From contig NC_134530.1 of the NCBI RefSeq assembly GCF_050624435.1, positions 145,368,721-145,432,720 of the forward strand: DNA of 64,000 nt, written 5' to 3'. This DNA comes from Tenrec ecaudatus. Taxonomy: Eukaryota; Chordata; Mammalia; Afrosoricida; Tenrecidae. Positions 35,150 through 47,227 of the stretch are shown here, piece after piece. The notes below the pieces were generated by a model. It did no database searches. It saw only the letters and a list, made by a program, of their open reading frames with translations, and was not told where the DNA came from. The translations under genes were made by a program, and so were the position numbers. Numbering within the stretch: position 1 is the first letter of the stretch; each line of letters begins with the position of its first letter.

Positions 35150-37250
35150 CCCATCCGCTCTATTCTGTAGGCCAGGCCTAGGTAGATTATGGCTTTCTTC
35201 TTGAGGGACCTTTGGTAATTTTCAGTTTAGAGTCTTTCAAGGGATTTGTCCATTTTCATATAGGTTCGAGGATTTATTAGCGTGAAATGGTTCATCATAT
35301 CCCCTTATTATTTTGCTAACTTTAGACTACGTAGTGTCACCTCACTCATTCCTACTCTCGACGATTTTTGTAATTTTAAAAATCCATTACCTGGGTAGAA
35401 GTTTATCAACTTTATTGAGCTATCAACTTTGAGTTTCATTTTTTATAGTTTTTCCATTTATTTGATTCAACTCAATTATTTTTTTCATTTTACTTCTTTG
35501 GGGCTTCATTTAATCTTTTTTTTTTTAGTTTCTCATATTGGCAGTTGAGGTCATTTTAAGATTATTCTTCCTAATATAATTATTTAGTGCTATGAAGTTT
35601 CTCCAGCATTGCTTTGGAGGGTAGACATTTTGTACATTTTTAGTTTAGATTTCTTTCTAATTTCCCCTTTGATTCGTGAACTATTTAGAAGTGTGCTATT
35701 TAGTTTCCATATACTTTGAGCTTTTCTCGAGGACTTTCTGGTATTGGTTTATAATTTAACTATTTTAAAATGTATTAAAAAATTTTATGGTCCAGAATGG
35801 GCTCCTTTGGTCAAGTTTCAAGTACTTTTGAAAAGAGTGTGTATTCTTCTCGTGTCAGGCAAAGTGCTTTATAAAAGTTATTTTAAGATGTCCTTTAAGT
35901 CCCTTATAACTTCACTGACTTTCTGTTATTGATTTTATCAACTGTTGGGAGTGGGTATTGAAATATTCAGACATACTTGTTTTTCTATTTCTCCTTTCAG
36001 TTTTTTCTCCACCTAACTGAAGGCTTTATTATTAGGTCCAAAGACATGTAAGACTTTTATGTACTTTAAATCAGTTATCCCTTTCATCATTATGATAAGA
36101 CCTTCTTTATTCCTGGAAATGTTTTTTTCCTCTGAAATGTCTTTTGTTTATATGAATATAGCCATTCCAGCTTTTTCCTTTTTCTCCTAATAGTGTCAGC
36201 ATGGTATTTCCCCCATTATTTTGCTTTAAATCTAGTGGTTTCCTTATATTTGAAGTGCATTTTAATAGGTGCCATAATGAGTTTTAAATCTGCCTGACAA
36301 TCTCTACCTCAGACTTGAAATATTTAAACCAATCTAATCATATTAGCAATCACATGAAATGCAAGGTCAGCAGTTCTAACCCACTACCTGATCTTTGAGA
36401 GATGCTCTTGTAAGGCCTTGCAGCCTCACACATCCAGGGGGACAGTTCTACTCTGGTCTATAGGGTATCCATAAGTCAGAATCAACTCAATGGCACTGGG
36501 TTTCTTTTTGTTTTGTTTTTTATAATAATCTCTTAATGTTTTCAAGATCATTAATATTTTCTTTTACAGTATCTAATCTTCCATTAATCTGCCTAATGTA
36601 TTTTCATCATACATATTATAGTTTTTATTTTTAGGAATGGATTTCAATTTTTAAAATATTTTTTAATCTATCTACTTAATTGTTTGCATTGATAAAACAT
36701 GCTTTGATGTGTTTGCCTGCTATTTTTAACATCTGGGTCAGTTTTCTGTATCAGATTACATAATTTCCTTATTATGAATGTGATTTTCTGCTTCTTGTGT
36801 GCCAGGTATTTTTAGTAAAGCGAGAGATTTTGGTTTTTACCTTGTTACTCTGTCAGAATTGACTAGATGGCAGTGAGTTTGGGTTTTGAGAAAAAGGTTT
36901 TATTCCTATAACTATTTTTCAGTCCTAGAGCTATTTTTAGGATGCACTTAAGTAACTTGGGACGTATTTGTTCCTTTTGTGTCTCATTTTTGAGATCTAG
37001 TTGGTGGAACTGGAGCAATGCTCAGACAGGGTTCTTTGCTAAGCTCACTCCTGAGGAAATGCCCTGTGGACTTTGCCCAGTGCCTTGTGAATCTTCTGAA
37101 TCAGGAGGTTTTCCAGTTCAAGGGGAGGGCACAGGCATATACTCAGCTTGGTAGAGGTTCCAAGTACTGTCCTTGGATAGTCTCTTCACGTTGGGCTGAT
37201 GAATACTCATTGACATTCTTGATGGGCACTGGGGTCAGGTGAATAATATG
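35150..37250 (-). mobile_element. Old LINE-1, 5' region, interrupted
   Basis: T-rich + strand, so L1 sense is on -. Phrases such as 'ttcgtgaactatttagaagt', 'gaaaagagtgtgtattcttc', 'aatatagccattccagcttt' and 'aatctctacctcagacttg' follow old mammalian L1 order. The block at 36.9-37.1 kb ('ggtggaactggagcaatgct') matches the far 5' part of the same type. An AfroSINE lies inside at 36,358-36,525. No coding frame survives. Confidence 0.72.
36358..36525 (+). repeat. AfroSINE
   Basis: 'aaggtcagcagttctaaccc' and 'aagtcagaatcaactcaatg' are conserved. Lies inside the L1 at 35.15-37.25 kb; L1-like sequence resumes afterwards. Confidence 0.9.
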
Positions 37251-38235
37251 TCACCTGAAGTTCCCATTTCATAGTCCCTGGAACCTGAAAATGTTATCTG
37301 ACGTGGAAAGTGGATTTTAAAGATTATAATATCTTGAGGCTCAATTGATATCTTGAAATAGGATATTATCCTGGTGGGCCCAATCTACTCATGGATCGTT
37401 AAAAAGACAGTGATAGAGAATGGAGTAAAATGTTAAAGATGTGATAACAAAAGTTGGGAGTGATTAAAAGAAGGGACCAAGAAGTGCAGGTGACAACAAC
37501 AGCTGCAAAATACAAGGAGACTTTTTTTTTTTACTTCTAAACCCTTTAGAAAGCATGTATCCTTGCTAACACCTTATTTTAGATTCACTCTGCTCTGAAA
37601 CAATTGCTGTTAAAGCTTATCCATAGTCTGGAAATCATCTGATTCCTGGGTATCTTAACATGGCAAAGATGTACTCTAGATAGTACAATCAATCCATTTA
37701 CTTGTGGGGGGGGGGGGGAGAAGCATAGTTCAAATTGAGAACTTAAATACATTGACATTTTGTTTTATGCATCAGTCTCATGTGCAGTTTATAAATATCA
37801 GTTCCTTTACAAACCCTCATTACCTATGAGAGAAAGTTGGAAATTGTGTCTCTAGAATTGAGGACCAGACAGTGGACATTGGTGTCCTCATAAAGAAAAA
37901 GGTATGCTATTAATAATAATAATAATAATAATTAGCTCTCCTTCATATCTCTTTTTTCACTTAACAGATATTTGTTGGCCTGTTTCATATATCAGCTGTG
38001 AGATCATCAGCTTAGTCATAGTTGTATCTATCACAACATCTAGCACAGAAAACACCATGAATATACCTACAGGAAAAGCGAATGAAGCTTTGCTATGTTC
38101 CATGTATTTTCATGTTAACAGAAGAGAGGTCACTGACTGGGTGTGGCAAGTATATGCATTTCAGGGCATTTGCATATAGACATTTCACCGCGTTTGACCA
38201 TAGAGGCTGCTTTTCTCAGTAATTACTCAGGCACC
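37251..38235. other. Gene-free stretch upstream of CD53 coding exons
   Basis: Contains a T-run, a G-run near 37,707 and an (ATT)n/(TAA)n tract at about 37,911-37,932. Probably intron 1 of CD53. Nothing else recognised. Confidence 0.4.
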
Positions 38236-38246
38236 AGTCATTGATG

Positions 38247-38431
38247 CAGGAGCCCTGGTGGTGCGGAGTTTATACATTGGCCTGTGATCCTAAAGGTTGC
38301 CAGTTCCTGATGGGGTTTTCTACATCCATAAACAGTTACTCTCTTGGAGACTCACAGGGGGCCGTTATGCCTTGTCCTATAGGGTCACTATGAGTCAGTA
38401 TTGACTTGATTGCAGTGAGTTTGGTTTTGTG
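38247..38431 (+). repeat. AfroSINE with target-site duplication
   Basis: 'ggagccctggtggtgcggag' head and 'ctatgagtcagtattgactt' 3' half. Flanks agtcattgatg (38,236-38,246) and agtcattggtg (38,432-38,442) form an 11-base duplication with one mismatch. It sits about 0.3 kb upstream of the first coding exon of CD53. Confidence 0.95.
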
Positions 38432-38752
38432 AGTCATTGGTGTTGCATGTGGACCCCATAAGCTCTCGCTGTCTTTGGTGTGTGAGTCATCCCCGTCCAA
38501 GAATGCCTCGATTGCTCTCTTTTACTGTTTTAGTCGATGTTGAGCATCGTTTTCAGACAGACGTGTCCAGGATGAGCCACTTAGTATCGCAATGCACAGA
38601 CTAAGAGAACAGTGAGTTTGGGGAAACTTTCCGCAGCAGATGATTCTGAAGATCCTTGAACATGGGTGCGCTCTGACCTCCCATGTCTCCTTGCAGAGTC
38701 AGTTACTTATGTTCTCACTTCTTTGTCATTTTCAGGGGAAGAAATAGCCAGC

Positions 38753-38815
38753 ATGGGAATGAGTAGTTTGAAATTGCTGAAGTACATCCTGTTTTCCTTC
38801 AACTTATTCTTTTGG
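38753..38815 (+). CDS. CD53: CD53 coding exon 1 (residues 1-21)
   Basis: The acceptor ttttcag ends at 38,735, and 17 untranslated bases precede ATG at 38,753. It encodes MGMSSLKLLKYILFSFNLFF and W21: the short cytoplasmic N-terminus (lysines flank the membrane) and the first half of TM1. The start matches the known CD53 N-terminus, and no upstream in-frame ATG is included in the exon. Donor GTAAG begins at 38,816, phase 0. Confidence 0.97.
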
Positions 38816-39622
38816 GTAAGTACACCTCTTCTGAGGATGGCTGAGCTCACCGTTCCCCAACGTAGCTCTACTCCCCTCTAGTGAACAGCCTGGTATGAAG
38901 TGGAACTCATGTCTCGGTCACAGGTAGCACATCCAGCTAAGGAGCAAACTCATCATAATTTCTTCCCGGCAGCCTGTCTTGCTGCAGCATGACTGCAAAC
39001 GTTAAAGCTACCAGAGTCGCTATTAAAGAGGGAGCCATTCCTCGCCTGTGGCTTTTGGCTACTTTCATTCACTTTTGTGGTGGGAAACCTTGAGACTCCA
39101 CGTTTTGTATCTAAATATGCCTTAAATTTTTTTTATTGGAATCACTTTTCTGGATGGGGTTTTACTGTGTCATATTCAGCAACTGAATTTCAGACATAGG
39201 GTTGATTTCTACTCACTTGTCTATGAGAAGGTTCTCCCAAGTCTAGGTTCTCTGTGGACTAACAAGATGAACTACTGAAGGAGGGTAGCCCCGTGCCCTG
39301 GTCATGATTTCCAAAGGGCAGGGCGTGTGAGCAATTGAGGAAGGCAGGAGCAGGAACTCTGAAGCATAACGGGAGACCTGCAGGTGAAGATACCGTGGGA
39401 TTCAGCACACCGAGTCTTCCCTGGTAGTTGGAAATGAGTGGGCCCCACACAAAGAAAACGGCCTTGCCTCCCTAAGAGCAGAGGAAGCTGAAGAAGTAGG
39501 CTGCTCATGGAAGTCTAAACGATGTCAAAGGATCACGGGGTTCTGATTTAAAGCAAGAGAAGAGAGATTCAAAAGCAGGAACAACAGTGTTCCTCAGAAT
39601 GTTGTGGCATTCTTCTTTTCAG

Positions 39623-39811
39623 TTCTGTGGCTGCTGCATTTTGGGATTTGGGATCTACTTCCTGGTTCACAACAACTTTGGGGTGCTCTTCCGGAACCTC
39701 CCTTTCCTCACCCTGGGCAATGTGCTCATCATCGTGGGCTCCATCATCGTGGTGGTCGCCTTCATGGGCTGCATGGGCTCCATCAAGGAAAACAAGTGTC
39801 TGCTTATGTCG
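39623..39811 (+). CDS. CD53: CD53 coding exon 2 (residues 22-84)
   Basis: Acceptor 'tcttcttttcag' ends at 39,622; donor GTGAGT begins at 39,812. It encodes the rest of TM1 with the palmitoylation-type cysteines (FCGCC), the small extracellular loop (HNNFGVLFRNLPFL), TM2 (about residues 51-75), and the short inner loop GCMGSIKENKCLL, a tetraspanin signature. Conserved with human CD53 at nearly every position recalled. Confidence 0.98.
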
Positions 39812-40870
39812 GTGAGTTTCTACCGGCAAATGCCGTGTCTGATTTGGAGAACGGTGACGCCCTACGTCCCACATAGACAAGGGTAGCTTATCTATAGGCC
39901 CAGGGACATTGTAGGAACATAAAATTGTTATCTCAGGCACCCAAGTTGGAGCAGATCAACAGTCATTTTATTTCTGACTGAAACCACAGGGGTAAGTGGG
40001 GAAATATTACTAGCCTTTTTAATATCTCTCTTACACCATTAGTGATGACCCTTACCATTATTATGATTTCTTTTCATGAAAGTTTATTTCTTCTCCATGT
40101 CTGGCTGAGACTGTGTCCTCCAAGTGACCTAAGTCCTCCTTTCGATTAGTTCTTATTTTCAGGAGCTGATTCAAAGTCAATTACTGGTGGAAAATCTAGT
40201 CTCTAGACTTTCTTTGCTGAGCACTGCGGACCTACAGAAAGAACAAAGGACACGCCCATTACCTAGAGCTGTCCGTTCCTCATTTCTCCAGGGAGTCCGA
40301 AACAAAGCTTGGTGTAACACTGCCACTTTACTTGTAGATGTCAGTTCCCACTTTGACTCCTTCTTAAATCATTTTCCAAAAATGTTCTTTCCCATGAGGC
40401 AACTGTCAAACTGGAGGTGAGGGAGAATAAGAAAAGCCTGTTTTCTCACAACTTTTAGACTTATGGGTAAAGGTAGGAGATAATAGAAAAAGAGGACAGG
40501 TTTTAAGTAGCTAAAACCAGTCGGGGTAAGAAAGGTGATGGAGAGTGACTATGTGGAAATGTGTTTTCTGTTGTATATTATTATCACAAAAGGGGGCAAA
40601 CACCTAACGTTGAGGACAAATATGAATCAGACCATGATTAGAGATCCCAGGCCCATCTGAGTAAGGATTTTCTCAGCCTCTACCAGCGCCTGCCCCATCA
40701 CAACCCCAAACTCTTAGAGAGGACGCGGCCCAAGCTCTAAAGGCTCATGGTTTAGTTTTCTGACCTTTTGCTCGCCTGTTTCCATAGGCTTACACCAAAA
40801 CTTCTCCACTGTTTCATTCGATAGATGGTATTAGAAATGTCTTGTGAGCCTGATGCTCTGATAGACACAA

Positions 40871-41053
40871 TAAACCAAAATCTCACTGCCTTCAAGTTGA
40901 TTCCCATCCATAGTGACCCTACAGAACTGCTTCTTCGGTTTCTGAAACGGTGACTACGGAAGGAGAAATCCTCATCTTTCTCTTGCGGAACAGCTAGCTG
41001 GTGGTTTCAACTGCCGACCTCATGGCTTGTAGCCCCAAACATATGCCACCATC
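40871..41053 (-). repeat. AfroSINE in CD53 intron
   Basis: 'ccatccatagtgaccctaca' and 'tggtggtttcaactgccgac' in reverse. Confidence 0.92.
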
Positions 41054-41250
41054 TATTTCACCTATATTAGCTACAATCGATAGGATCTGACCATTAGAGG
41101 CTTGGTGTCAAATGATAGGGGAGGGGAGAGGTCTCATACAACAAGACAAGATTTACAAGGGCCTGGGCAGGCAGGACTGGATCCCCATGCATGAGTGGCT
41201 TCAAGGAGAGCCTGGGTCCGTGATGTGAGCGTGTCTCTGCTTTGCCACAG

Positions 41251-41325
41251 TTCTTCGGCTTGCTGCTGATCATACTCCTTGCGGAGGTGACCTTGTCTAT
41301 CCTGCTCTTCATGTATGAACAGAAG
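41251..41325 (+). CDS. CD53: CD53 coding exon 3 (residues 85-109)
   Basis: Acceptor 'gctttgccacag' ends at 41,250; donor GTATG begins at 41,326. It encodes TM3 (FFGLLLIILLAEVTLSILLF) and the start of the large extracellular loop (MYEQK). The glutamate in TM3 (LLAEV) is typical of tetraspanins. Confidence 0.98.
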
Positions 41326-41597
41326 GTATGTATACAGAGCACAACTAATTGTGCCGTTGCTCAGAGAGAGGGGGAGTGGATGCGAGAGGGAAAAAAATCA
41401 CAAAATATGAATGAAGAAGTATAGCGGAAAGAGATTAATTGTAACTTGGAGTGGGGGGGAACTTATAGATTCTGCTTGAGTAGTGCCTTGAAGAATGAAT
41501 GGAAAAAGTAGCAAAAACCAATTTAGCATTGTGTAGCTACTTATACTTCTACCTGCTTGGCAGTCATTTTCAGAGCTTCAAGAGTGCCCATGTTTTG

Positions 41598-42320
41598 TTT
41601 TGTTTTTAAATCATTTTATTGGGGGCTCTTACATCTCTTATCACAATCCATGCATCCATTGTGTCAAACACCATTTGTACATTTGTTGCCATCATTTTCA
41701 AAACATTTTCTTTCTACTTGAGCCCTTGGTATCAGCTTCTCATTTTCCCCTCCCTTCCCCATCCTTCCTTCCTCATGAACCCTTGATAATTTTTTTTCAT
41801 GTTTTACACTGACCAATGTCTCACTTCACCCCCTTTTCTGTTGTCCATCCCCCTAGGAGGAGGTTATATATATAGATTATTGTGTTCGGTTCCCCCATTC
41901 TCCCCCCACCTCCCCCTTCCCCTCCTGCTATGGCTACTCTCATTATTGGTCCTGGGGTTTTTATCTGTCCTGGATTCCCTGTGTTTCCAGCTCTTATCTG
42001 TACCCATGTACATGCTCTGGTCTAGCCAGATTTGTAAGGTAGAATTGGGGTCATGATAATGGGGTGCGAAGAAGCATTAAAGAACCAGAGGAAAGTTGTA
42101 TGTATCATCGGTGCTGTGCTGCACCCTGACTGGCTCACCTTCTCCCTGCGACCCTTCTGTAAGAGGATGTCCAATTGTCTACAGATGGGCTTTGGGTTTC
42201 CACTCCGCACTTCCCCTCATTCACAATGATGTGCTTTTTTTGTTCTGGGTGTTTGATGGCTAATACCTGATTCTATGGACACATCGTGATCACACAGGTT
42301 GGTGTGCTTCTTCCCTGTGG
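41598..42320 (-). repeat. Family A repeat in CD53 intron, with perfect TSD
   Basis: Poly(T)-like start, 'tcattttattgggggctctt', then the usual blocks to 'atcacacaggttggtgtgct'. Flanked by a perfect 16-base duplication gagtgcccatgttttg at 41,582-41,597 and 42,321-42,336. About 0.72 kb, 5'-truncated, antisense to CD53. Confidence 0.97.
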
Positions 42321-42595
42321 GAGTGCCCATGTTTTGAGGGCCTCATTTTCTCCTGTTATGGAAAGGCGAGAATCCCCTGGGTATTTCTTCTCTAATGCCA
42401 TTTCACCCCAGTTCATCTCTCCATGTGTGCACTCAATCGCCCTACTTCCTTAGCTCCAAGGGGATAATTTGGAAGTGAGTGAGTTGAACCAGTAGTCTAT
42501 GATAAACTTAACATTTTGAGTCCTAAAAATTGCTTATTCCTTGAACTCATCTCTCTTTTTTGCAATGTCTCCACCATTGACATGCACCTGCTCAG

Positions 42596-42691
42596 CTGAG
42601 CGAGTATGTGTCTGAGGGCCTGAGTGACAGCATCCAGCACTACTACCAGTCCAACAGCACCAAGGCCGCATGGGATTCTCTCCAGTCATTT
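42596..42691 (+). CDS. CD53: CD53 coding exon 4 (residues 110-141)
   Basis: Acceptor 'catgcacctgctcag' ends at 42,595; donor GTGAGT begins at 42,692. It encodes helices A and B of the large extracellular loop and the N-glycosylation site N129-S-T (YYQSNSTKAAWDSLQSF). This loop varies between species; the glycosylation site is kept. Confidence 0.98.
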
Positions 42692-42882
42692 GTGAGTATA
42701 GGTAACATCCTCCTGAATTTAGTCCTTCTTTCTTGAAAGCTTCAGAACCTAAGGTCCATATCCCTGAAGTCCAAATGACGCTGTATCATTACAAACAGTA
42801 GAACACAGGAATCAATCTGATACCAAATTTTCCATTCTCTATCTTTTGCCCTCCATCAACTTTTAAGCCCCATTAGAATATA

Positions 42883-42994
42883 AAGGAACCCTGATGGAAC
42901 CATGAGCTAAGTGTTGGACTGCAAACCACAAGGTTGGCAGTTCAAATTCACCAGCTGGTCTATGGGAGAATGATGATACTATCTGCTCCTGTAC
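42883..42994 (+). repeat. AfroSINE, 3'-truncated
   Basis: 'ggaaccctgatggaaccatg' head and 'ccacaaggttggcagttcaa'. CD53 intron 5 in this numbering (between coding exons 4 and 5). Confidence 0.9.
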
Positions 42995-43319
42995 ACTGGA
43001 TTACTTCATGTTTTTCCAAAATTCTACTGTAGTCAGAAATTGTATTATAAAATAATGCTAAAACCCTATTGAATCCCTGAGTAACCACAACCAGGCTTGT
43101 TCTGCACTATATTCCTCTTGCCCACTCCACACTCGCCGACATGTGAGTTTACCAGCCTAGCTGGCGATTGATGACGGAGAACGGTGGAGATGATGGAGCT
43201 AGCCTGACATTGATCGACCCACTCTGTGTCCCAAATCTTAGCACTGTGGCCACACGAGACCATGCCCGTGGCCCCATGTGTTTTTTTTTAGTAGGGATTA
43301 GGAGCAATAGCACAGGGAT

Positions 43320-43402
43320 TAGAGTTCAGAAACCAAAATGGAGTAACTTTGGGCAAGTCAGTCTTTCTCGATCACCAATTCCCTTTTGCCCCAATCATAT
43401 AA
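43320..43402 (+). repeat. Possible MIR fragment
   Basis: 'actttgggcaagtcagtctt' is the conserved MIR phrase; flanks are too diverged to be sure. Confidence 0.45.
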
Positions 43403-43504
43403 TAAAGAGTATCTAAAGTTTTTTATTATGGGACTTTCAAGCATATACAAAAAATTTTTAAATATCAAAATGGATCAATATTCACTGCTGTGAAGTAGTT
43501 TCAA

Positions 43505-43602
43505 CATTCACAGTAGTGAAGTGGTCCAGCACTTGGTTGTTAACCACAAGGTCAGAAGTTTGAACTCACAGATGCTCCATGGGAGGAGGGTGAGTCAGGC
43601 TG
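43505..43602 (+). repeat. AfroSINE, partial
   Basis: 'gtggtccagcacttggttgt' and 'taaccacaaggtcagaagtt'. Confidence 0.8.
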
Positions 43603-44355
43603 CTTAAGGTGACATCCAAAGAGACCCTCGGGTGCCATTCTCCTCTGTCTTTTAAGGTCCCAATAGTCAAAACGGACCATTTCTTTATCACACTTAAAAT
43701 GCACAATTATTCCCTAACGGCCACTAACAAATTATCTATACTCAAACTTCCCTCATTTCCTGAAAATATTTCACTTGACTTTTTCCAATCAAGACCCAAA
43801 CAAGGTTCACCTGTGGCATTTGGATGTTATGTCTTTTCATTGTCTTAGCCTATCATCACTTCCTTCTCTGGTCATGCTATTTATTCATGGAAGGAAATTG
43901 GATAACTTATCCTATACAATTTCCCTTTATCTGGCTAGTTACTTCCTCAGGAGAGTATGACATCATGGGGATTTCCCTCCCCTTAACCGAGCAAATCTGG
44001 AAGAGTGACGCAGACTCAGTTTTTCTCCGAGCCTACCACATAAGTGATGTTTCCTATTGCATCCATGAGTGACCACATGGGAGCTTTCAACAGTTTTAAG
44101 ATTGATCAGTGGGTTGAGGGGAGGTCAGTTGGCTCTCCCCACTGTAAAGTCCCTTGGGTGCCTATTTCCTGATGTGTAAACTGTAAAAATTCAGTATGCA
44201 CTCTGTGCTTCACAGGGTTCTTCATGGGAATAAAACGGCACGCTTGTGCCCCTAGTGGTCAGGGAAAGTCTGGATTTTCTCATTTAGAGTGGAATCTGAA
44301 GGGACCATCTTTCTGTTAGCTTTCTAACAATCCTGTCTTTGGGTTTGGCTTTCAG

Positions 44356-44436
44356 CTAAAGTGTTGTGGTGTAAATGGCACAAGTGACTGGACCAGCAGA
44401 GTACCCAAATCGTGCCCCTCAGATCCACAAACGAAG
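44356..44436 (+). CDS. CD53: CD53 coding exon 5 (residues 142-168)
   Basis: Acceptor 'ggctttcag' ends at 44,355; donor GTAATG begins at 44,437. It holds the diagnostic CCG motif (residues 144-146), a second glycosylation site N148-G-T, and Cys161. With C170 of the next exon this gives the four cysteines of the two disulphides in the large loop, the minimal tetraspanin pattern. Confidence 0.98.
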
Positions 44437-45329
44437 GTAATGTTCCCCCCTTTTGGCATCTTATTAGTCTCTTTGATTAAACATTTATTTACTTTAGACA
44501 TGTCGATCATGCAGACCTTAGACCTCCCAGATAGAAACAGGGAACTTTGAATAAAAGAAAGATAATATAGAAAACTTCAATGTAATCTAGAAACACTGTG
44601 AAAAACCTTGTTACACTGAAATATTACATTGTAGCAAGACAGTTTGGGTGAAAGTGGCAGAATTTTCTTGAGCAAGAGGTAAGTCTTAGGGGTGAAAGTG
44701 AAATTTGTTGGATTGAAGAACAGTTTCTACCTCTGCTTGTTTTTCGGCTTTTCTCTGAAGATGACAGAATCTTGCCTCTTTGTGAAATCTATCATAACTT
44801 CAAAGTGAAGATGGGAAGAGATGGGCGAGAACTGATGAAACAGCCTGCCCCATTAGTTTGCATTTCCATAATAGACTCAGGGGGGAAAATTATCTTTCAA
44901 CTACAGCCAATCCTTAAAGGTCCTTCTCTCACCCTATGCCACCTTCTCCTGGGATTGTTTGGAAGTCCCCAGAATTTTTCACATCTGTAGCGGAGGATTA
45001 AGGCACCCACCATCTAGCCCTGTAGCTTGGTTATTTTACTAGGAACTTCCTGGCTATTTTAACCAGAAGCTGAAATGTCAATCAATGCTAGCCCATAATT
45101 CCCATGGTCAGCACTGAGTGTTCAAAGAACAGAAGACCTGCTGATATGCTTCTTGGGAGCCAATTTAACTCAGTGGGGAAGAATAATTTAAAACATGTGC
45201 ATTATTGTACCACTGTAGTGGTAGCAATGCCAAAACAATTATCTTGTTTGATATGCTTTATATTATGCCTTAGTTTCTCCATCCATACAATAAGATAAAA
45301 TACAAGTTACCTAAATTTCTTGGTGTTCC

Positions 45330-45419
45330 AAAACACTCACTGCCACCGAGTCAATTCCAACTCCTAATGACCCTACAGAATAGGCTAGAAGCCCCTGTGG
45401 GTTTCTGAGATTGTAACTT
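45330..45419 (-). repeat. AfroSINE, left part (split by family A nest)
   Basis: 'ccaccgagtcaattccaact', 'gggtttctgagattgtaact'. The element continues at 48,392-48,525 after 2.97 kb of inserted family A sequence; the break carries a 15-base duplication (ctgagattgtaactt / ctgagactgtaactt). Confidence 0.93.
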
Positions 45420-45618
45420 AAAAAAAAAAATCATTTTATTGGGGGCTCTTACAGCTCTTATGGCAATCCATACATCCATTGTATCAAGCACATTTGTACA
45501 TTTGTTGCCATTATCATTTCCAAAACATTTTCTTTCTACTTGAGCTCTTGGTATCAGTTCTTTTTTCCCCTTCTTCCCCTCCCCCACATGAATTATTGAT
45601 AATTTATAAATTATTTTT

Positions 45619-46277
45619 TGTTTGTTTCTGCTTGTTTTCTTACATTAGGGGCTCATACAACTCTTATCACAATCCATACATATACATACATCAATTGTAT
45701 AAAGCAAATCTGTACCTTCTTTGCCCTAATCATTTTCAAAGCATTTGCTCTCCACTTAAGCCCTTTGCATCAGATCCTCTTTTTCCCCCCCTCCCTCCCT
45801 GCTTCCCCCTCCCTCCTGAGACCTTGATAATCCACAGATTGTTATTTTGTCATATCTTGCCCTATCCGGAGTCTCCCTTCCCCCCCTTCTCTGCCGTCCG
45901 TCTCCCAGGGAGGAGGTCACATGTGGATCCTTATAATTAGTTCCCCCTTTCCAACCCACTCACCCTCCACTCTCCCAGCATCGCCCCTCACACCCCTGGT
46001 CCTGGAGGTATCGCCACCCTGTATTCCCTGTGCCTCCAGCTCCCATATGCATCAGTGTACAACCTCTGCCCTATCCAGTCCTGCAAGGTAGAATTCAGAT
46101 CATGGTAGTTGGGGGGAGGAAGCATCCAGGATCTGGGGGAAAGCTGTGTTCTTCATCGGTACTACCTCGCACCCTGACTGACCCATCTCCTCTTCTAAAC
46201 CCCTCTATGAGGGAATCTCCAGTGGCCGACATATGGGCCTTGGGTCTCCACTCTGCACTTCCCCCTTCATTCACTAT

Positions 46278-46317
<40 letters not shown>

Positions 46318-47227
46318 TATATATATGCACACATATATATACGCACACATATATATATGCACACACATATATACGCACACATATATATACGCACACATAT
46401 ATATACACGCATATATATATATACACGCGCACACACATATTCTTTTCATTTTTTGCATGATGCCTTATACCTGGTCCCTTTCGCACCTCGTGATCGCACA
46501 GGCTGGTGTGCTTCTTCCATGTGGCCTTTATTGCTTCTGAGCTAGATGGCCGCTTGTTCACCTTCAAGCCTTTAAGACCCCAGACACTATCTTTTTCAAT
46601 AGCCGGACACCATCAGCTTTCTTCACCACATTTGCTTATGCACCTGTTTGTCTTCGGCGATCGTATCATGGAGGTGTGCAGCCAATGATATGATTTTTTG
46701 TTCTTTGTTGCCTGATAACTGATCCCTTCAGAACCACGTGATCACACAGGCTGGTGTGTTCTTCCACGTGGGCTTTGTTTCTTCTGAGCTAGATGGCTGC
46801 TTGTTTATCTTCAAGCCTTTAAGACCCCAGACACCATCTCTTTTGATAACCAGGCACCATCAGATTTCTTCACCACATTTGCTTGTTCATCTGCTTTGGT
46901 TTCAGCAGTTGTGTCGGGAGGGTGAGCATCATAGAGTGCCAATTTAATAAAAGAAAGTATTCATGCATTGAGGGAGTGCTTGAGTAGAGGCCCAAGGTCC
47001 TTCCGCCACCTTAATACTAAACCTATAAATATAGACACATAGATCTATTTCCCCATCCTCATATGTATATTTGCATGTCTAGACCTCCATAAATGCCCCT
47101 TGATTCCCAGCTCCTTCCTCCATCTCCCTTGACTTTCCTCCTGCCCCACTACCATGCTCCGTCCCCACCTGGGCTACAGCTATACCTCTTCTCTACGCAA
47201 CCTTACCCTTGCTCATTCCCCCCCTCA
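45619..47227 (-). repeat. Family A younger copy nested in the outer copy
   Basis: About 1.6 kb, 'attaggggctcatacaactc' subfamily. Flanked by a perfect 14-base duplication tataaattattttt (45,605-45,618 and 47,228-47,241). It has an internal tandem duplication of about 249 bases (modules starting near 46,483 and 46,732) and a TA/CA microsatellite at 46,279-46,437. Confidence 0.95.
46279..46437. repeat. (TA)n/(CA)n compound microsatellite
   Basis: Pure TA, then alternating atatata/gcacaca blocks with a period of about 20 bases, then TA again. The tyrosine/isoleucine-rich translations it gives are artefacts. Confidence 0.97.

Noticed and set aside
39569-39940. 123-codon frame antisense to a CD53 exon
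   Set aside because: A mirror of the conserved exon at 39,623-39,811, whose sense frame is certain.
45479-45940. Open frame of about 150 codons and a similar one at 47.8-48.3 kb
   Set aside because: Both lie in pyrimidine-rich family A sequence; the same peptide-like words recur wherever that repeat occurs, so they reflect DNA composition and not a protein.
46030-46545. Long open frames rich in Tyr, Ile and His on both strands
   Set aside because: They are translations of a TA/CA microsatellite inside a repeat, open on all frames because the repeat lacks stops.
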